NCBI GenBank assembly: GCA_944359085.1
Contig: CALVSQ010000004.1
Location: 1-52,682 of the forward strand
From: an uncultured Bacilli bacterium
GTDB taxonomy: Bacteria; Bacillota_I; Bacilli_A; RF39; UBA660
Length of the DNA: 52,682 bases
Direction: 5' to 3'
Below are positions 52,665 to 52,682 of the stretch, in pieces. Numbering within the stretch: the stretch's first letter is position 1; the number at the start of each line of letters is the position of its first letter. Both the position numbers and the translations under genes were made by a program. The notes below the pieces were generated by a model that was given only the letters and a program-made list of their open reading frames with translations, was not told the DNA's origin and ran no database searches.

Positions 52665-52682
52665 AAATATGCGAGATAAAAC

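Overview
The window is a very AT-rich bacterial chromosome segment. TGA is used only as a stop codon. Ribosome sites are mostly of the AGGTGGTG/GGTGATT type, starts include some TTG and GTG, and the gene set is low-GC Gram-positive: HrcA/CIRCE, RNA polymerase delta subunit, RNase J, T-box leaders, SpoIIID and an RsgI-like anti-sigma protein. This points to a host-associated Bacillota lineage, probably class Bacilli (RF39- or Erysipelotrichales-like). Standard TGA use argues against Mycoplasma and Spiroplasma. The exact taxon cannot be fixed from the window alone.

Layout. 1-2349: 3' part of valS. 2404-3299: two tandem small type IV pilin-like genes. 3357-5717: YfhO-type membrane protein. 5772-8968: lepA, spoIIID, hemW. 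9000-11746: long-form thyX, overlapping thymidylate kinase, glycerophosphodiester phosphodiesterase. 11829-15667: two large pilin-headed surface proteins flanking a reverse-strand UPF0316 gene. 15815-22289: heat-shock cluster CIRCE-hrcA-grpE-dnaK-pepF-dnaJ. 22293-28334: mostly reverse-strand envelope genes (repeat-bearing membrane protein, class A PBP, D,D-carboxypeptidase, YigZ family), with a DUF1934 gene and rpoE on the plus strand. 28401-31683: radical SAM protein, uvrC, kinase-like protein. 31718-31968: tRNA-Arg(CCG) and tRNA-Ala(TGC). 32040-39542: polA, CDF transporter, a hypothetical, T-box-serS, murI, mutM. 39560-42744: divergent rnj and ffh. 42762-44610: ECF sigma factor with a PepSY-repeat anti-sigma protein. 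44736-49169: MarR plus a heterodimeric ABC exporter. 49255-52601: degenerate phosphoglycerate-mutase-like protein, a short T-box leader, a hypothetical and glyS.

The most striking element is the 555-residue pilin-headed protein at 14000-15667. It contains two 87-bp GC-rich cassettes (14867-14953 and 15503-15589) that differ at 20 sites, all at codon positions 1 or 2 and none at position 3. The variable codons are almost all of NNC/NNT type, as expected if both derive from AAC/AAT codons in a template whose adenines were mutated. Each cassette sits at the end of a DUF6273-like domain and is followed by short perfect hairpins, one stem pair of which covaries between the copies. This is the signature of target (variable) regions of a diversity-generating retroelement acting in trans on a pilus-type surface protein. 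No template repeat or reverse transcriptase was seen in the window. The neighbouring 537-residue protein shares its promoter, leader and N-terminal about 118 residues but carries an FGE/C-type-lectin-like C-terminus, so it may be a second target of another type.

Regulation visible in sequence includes many sigma-A promoters (often with an extended -10 TGn), a degenerate CIRCE operator, two T-boxes, a perfect 24-bp palindrome on the marR promoter, and intrinsic terminators that often begin inside the last codons of the gene. No gene-free stretch exceeds 300 bases except 31684-32039, which holds the two tRNA genes, their promoters and a terminator.
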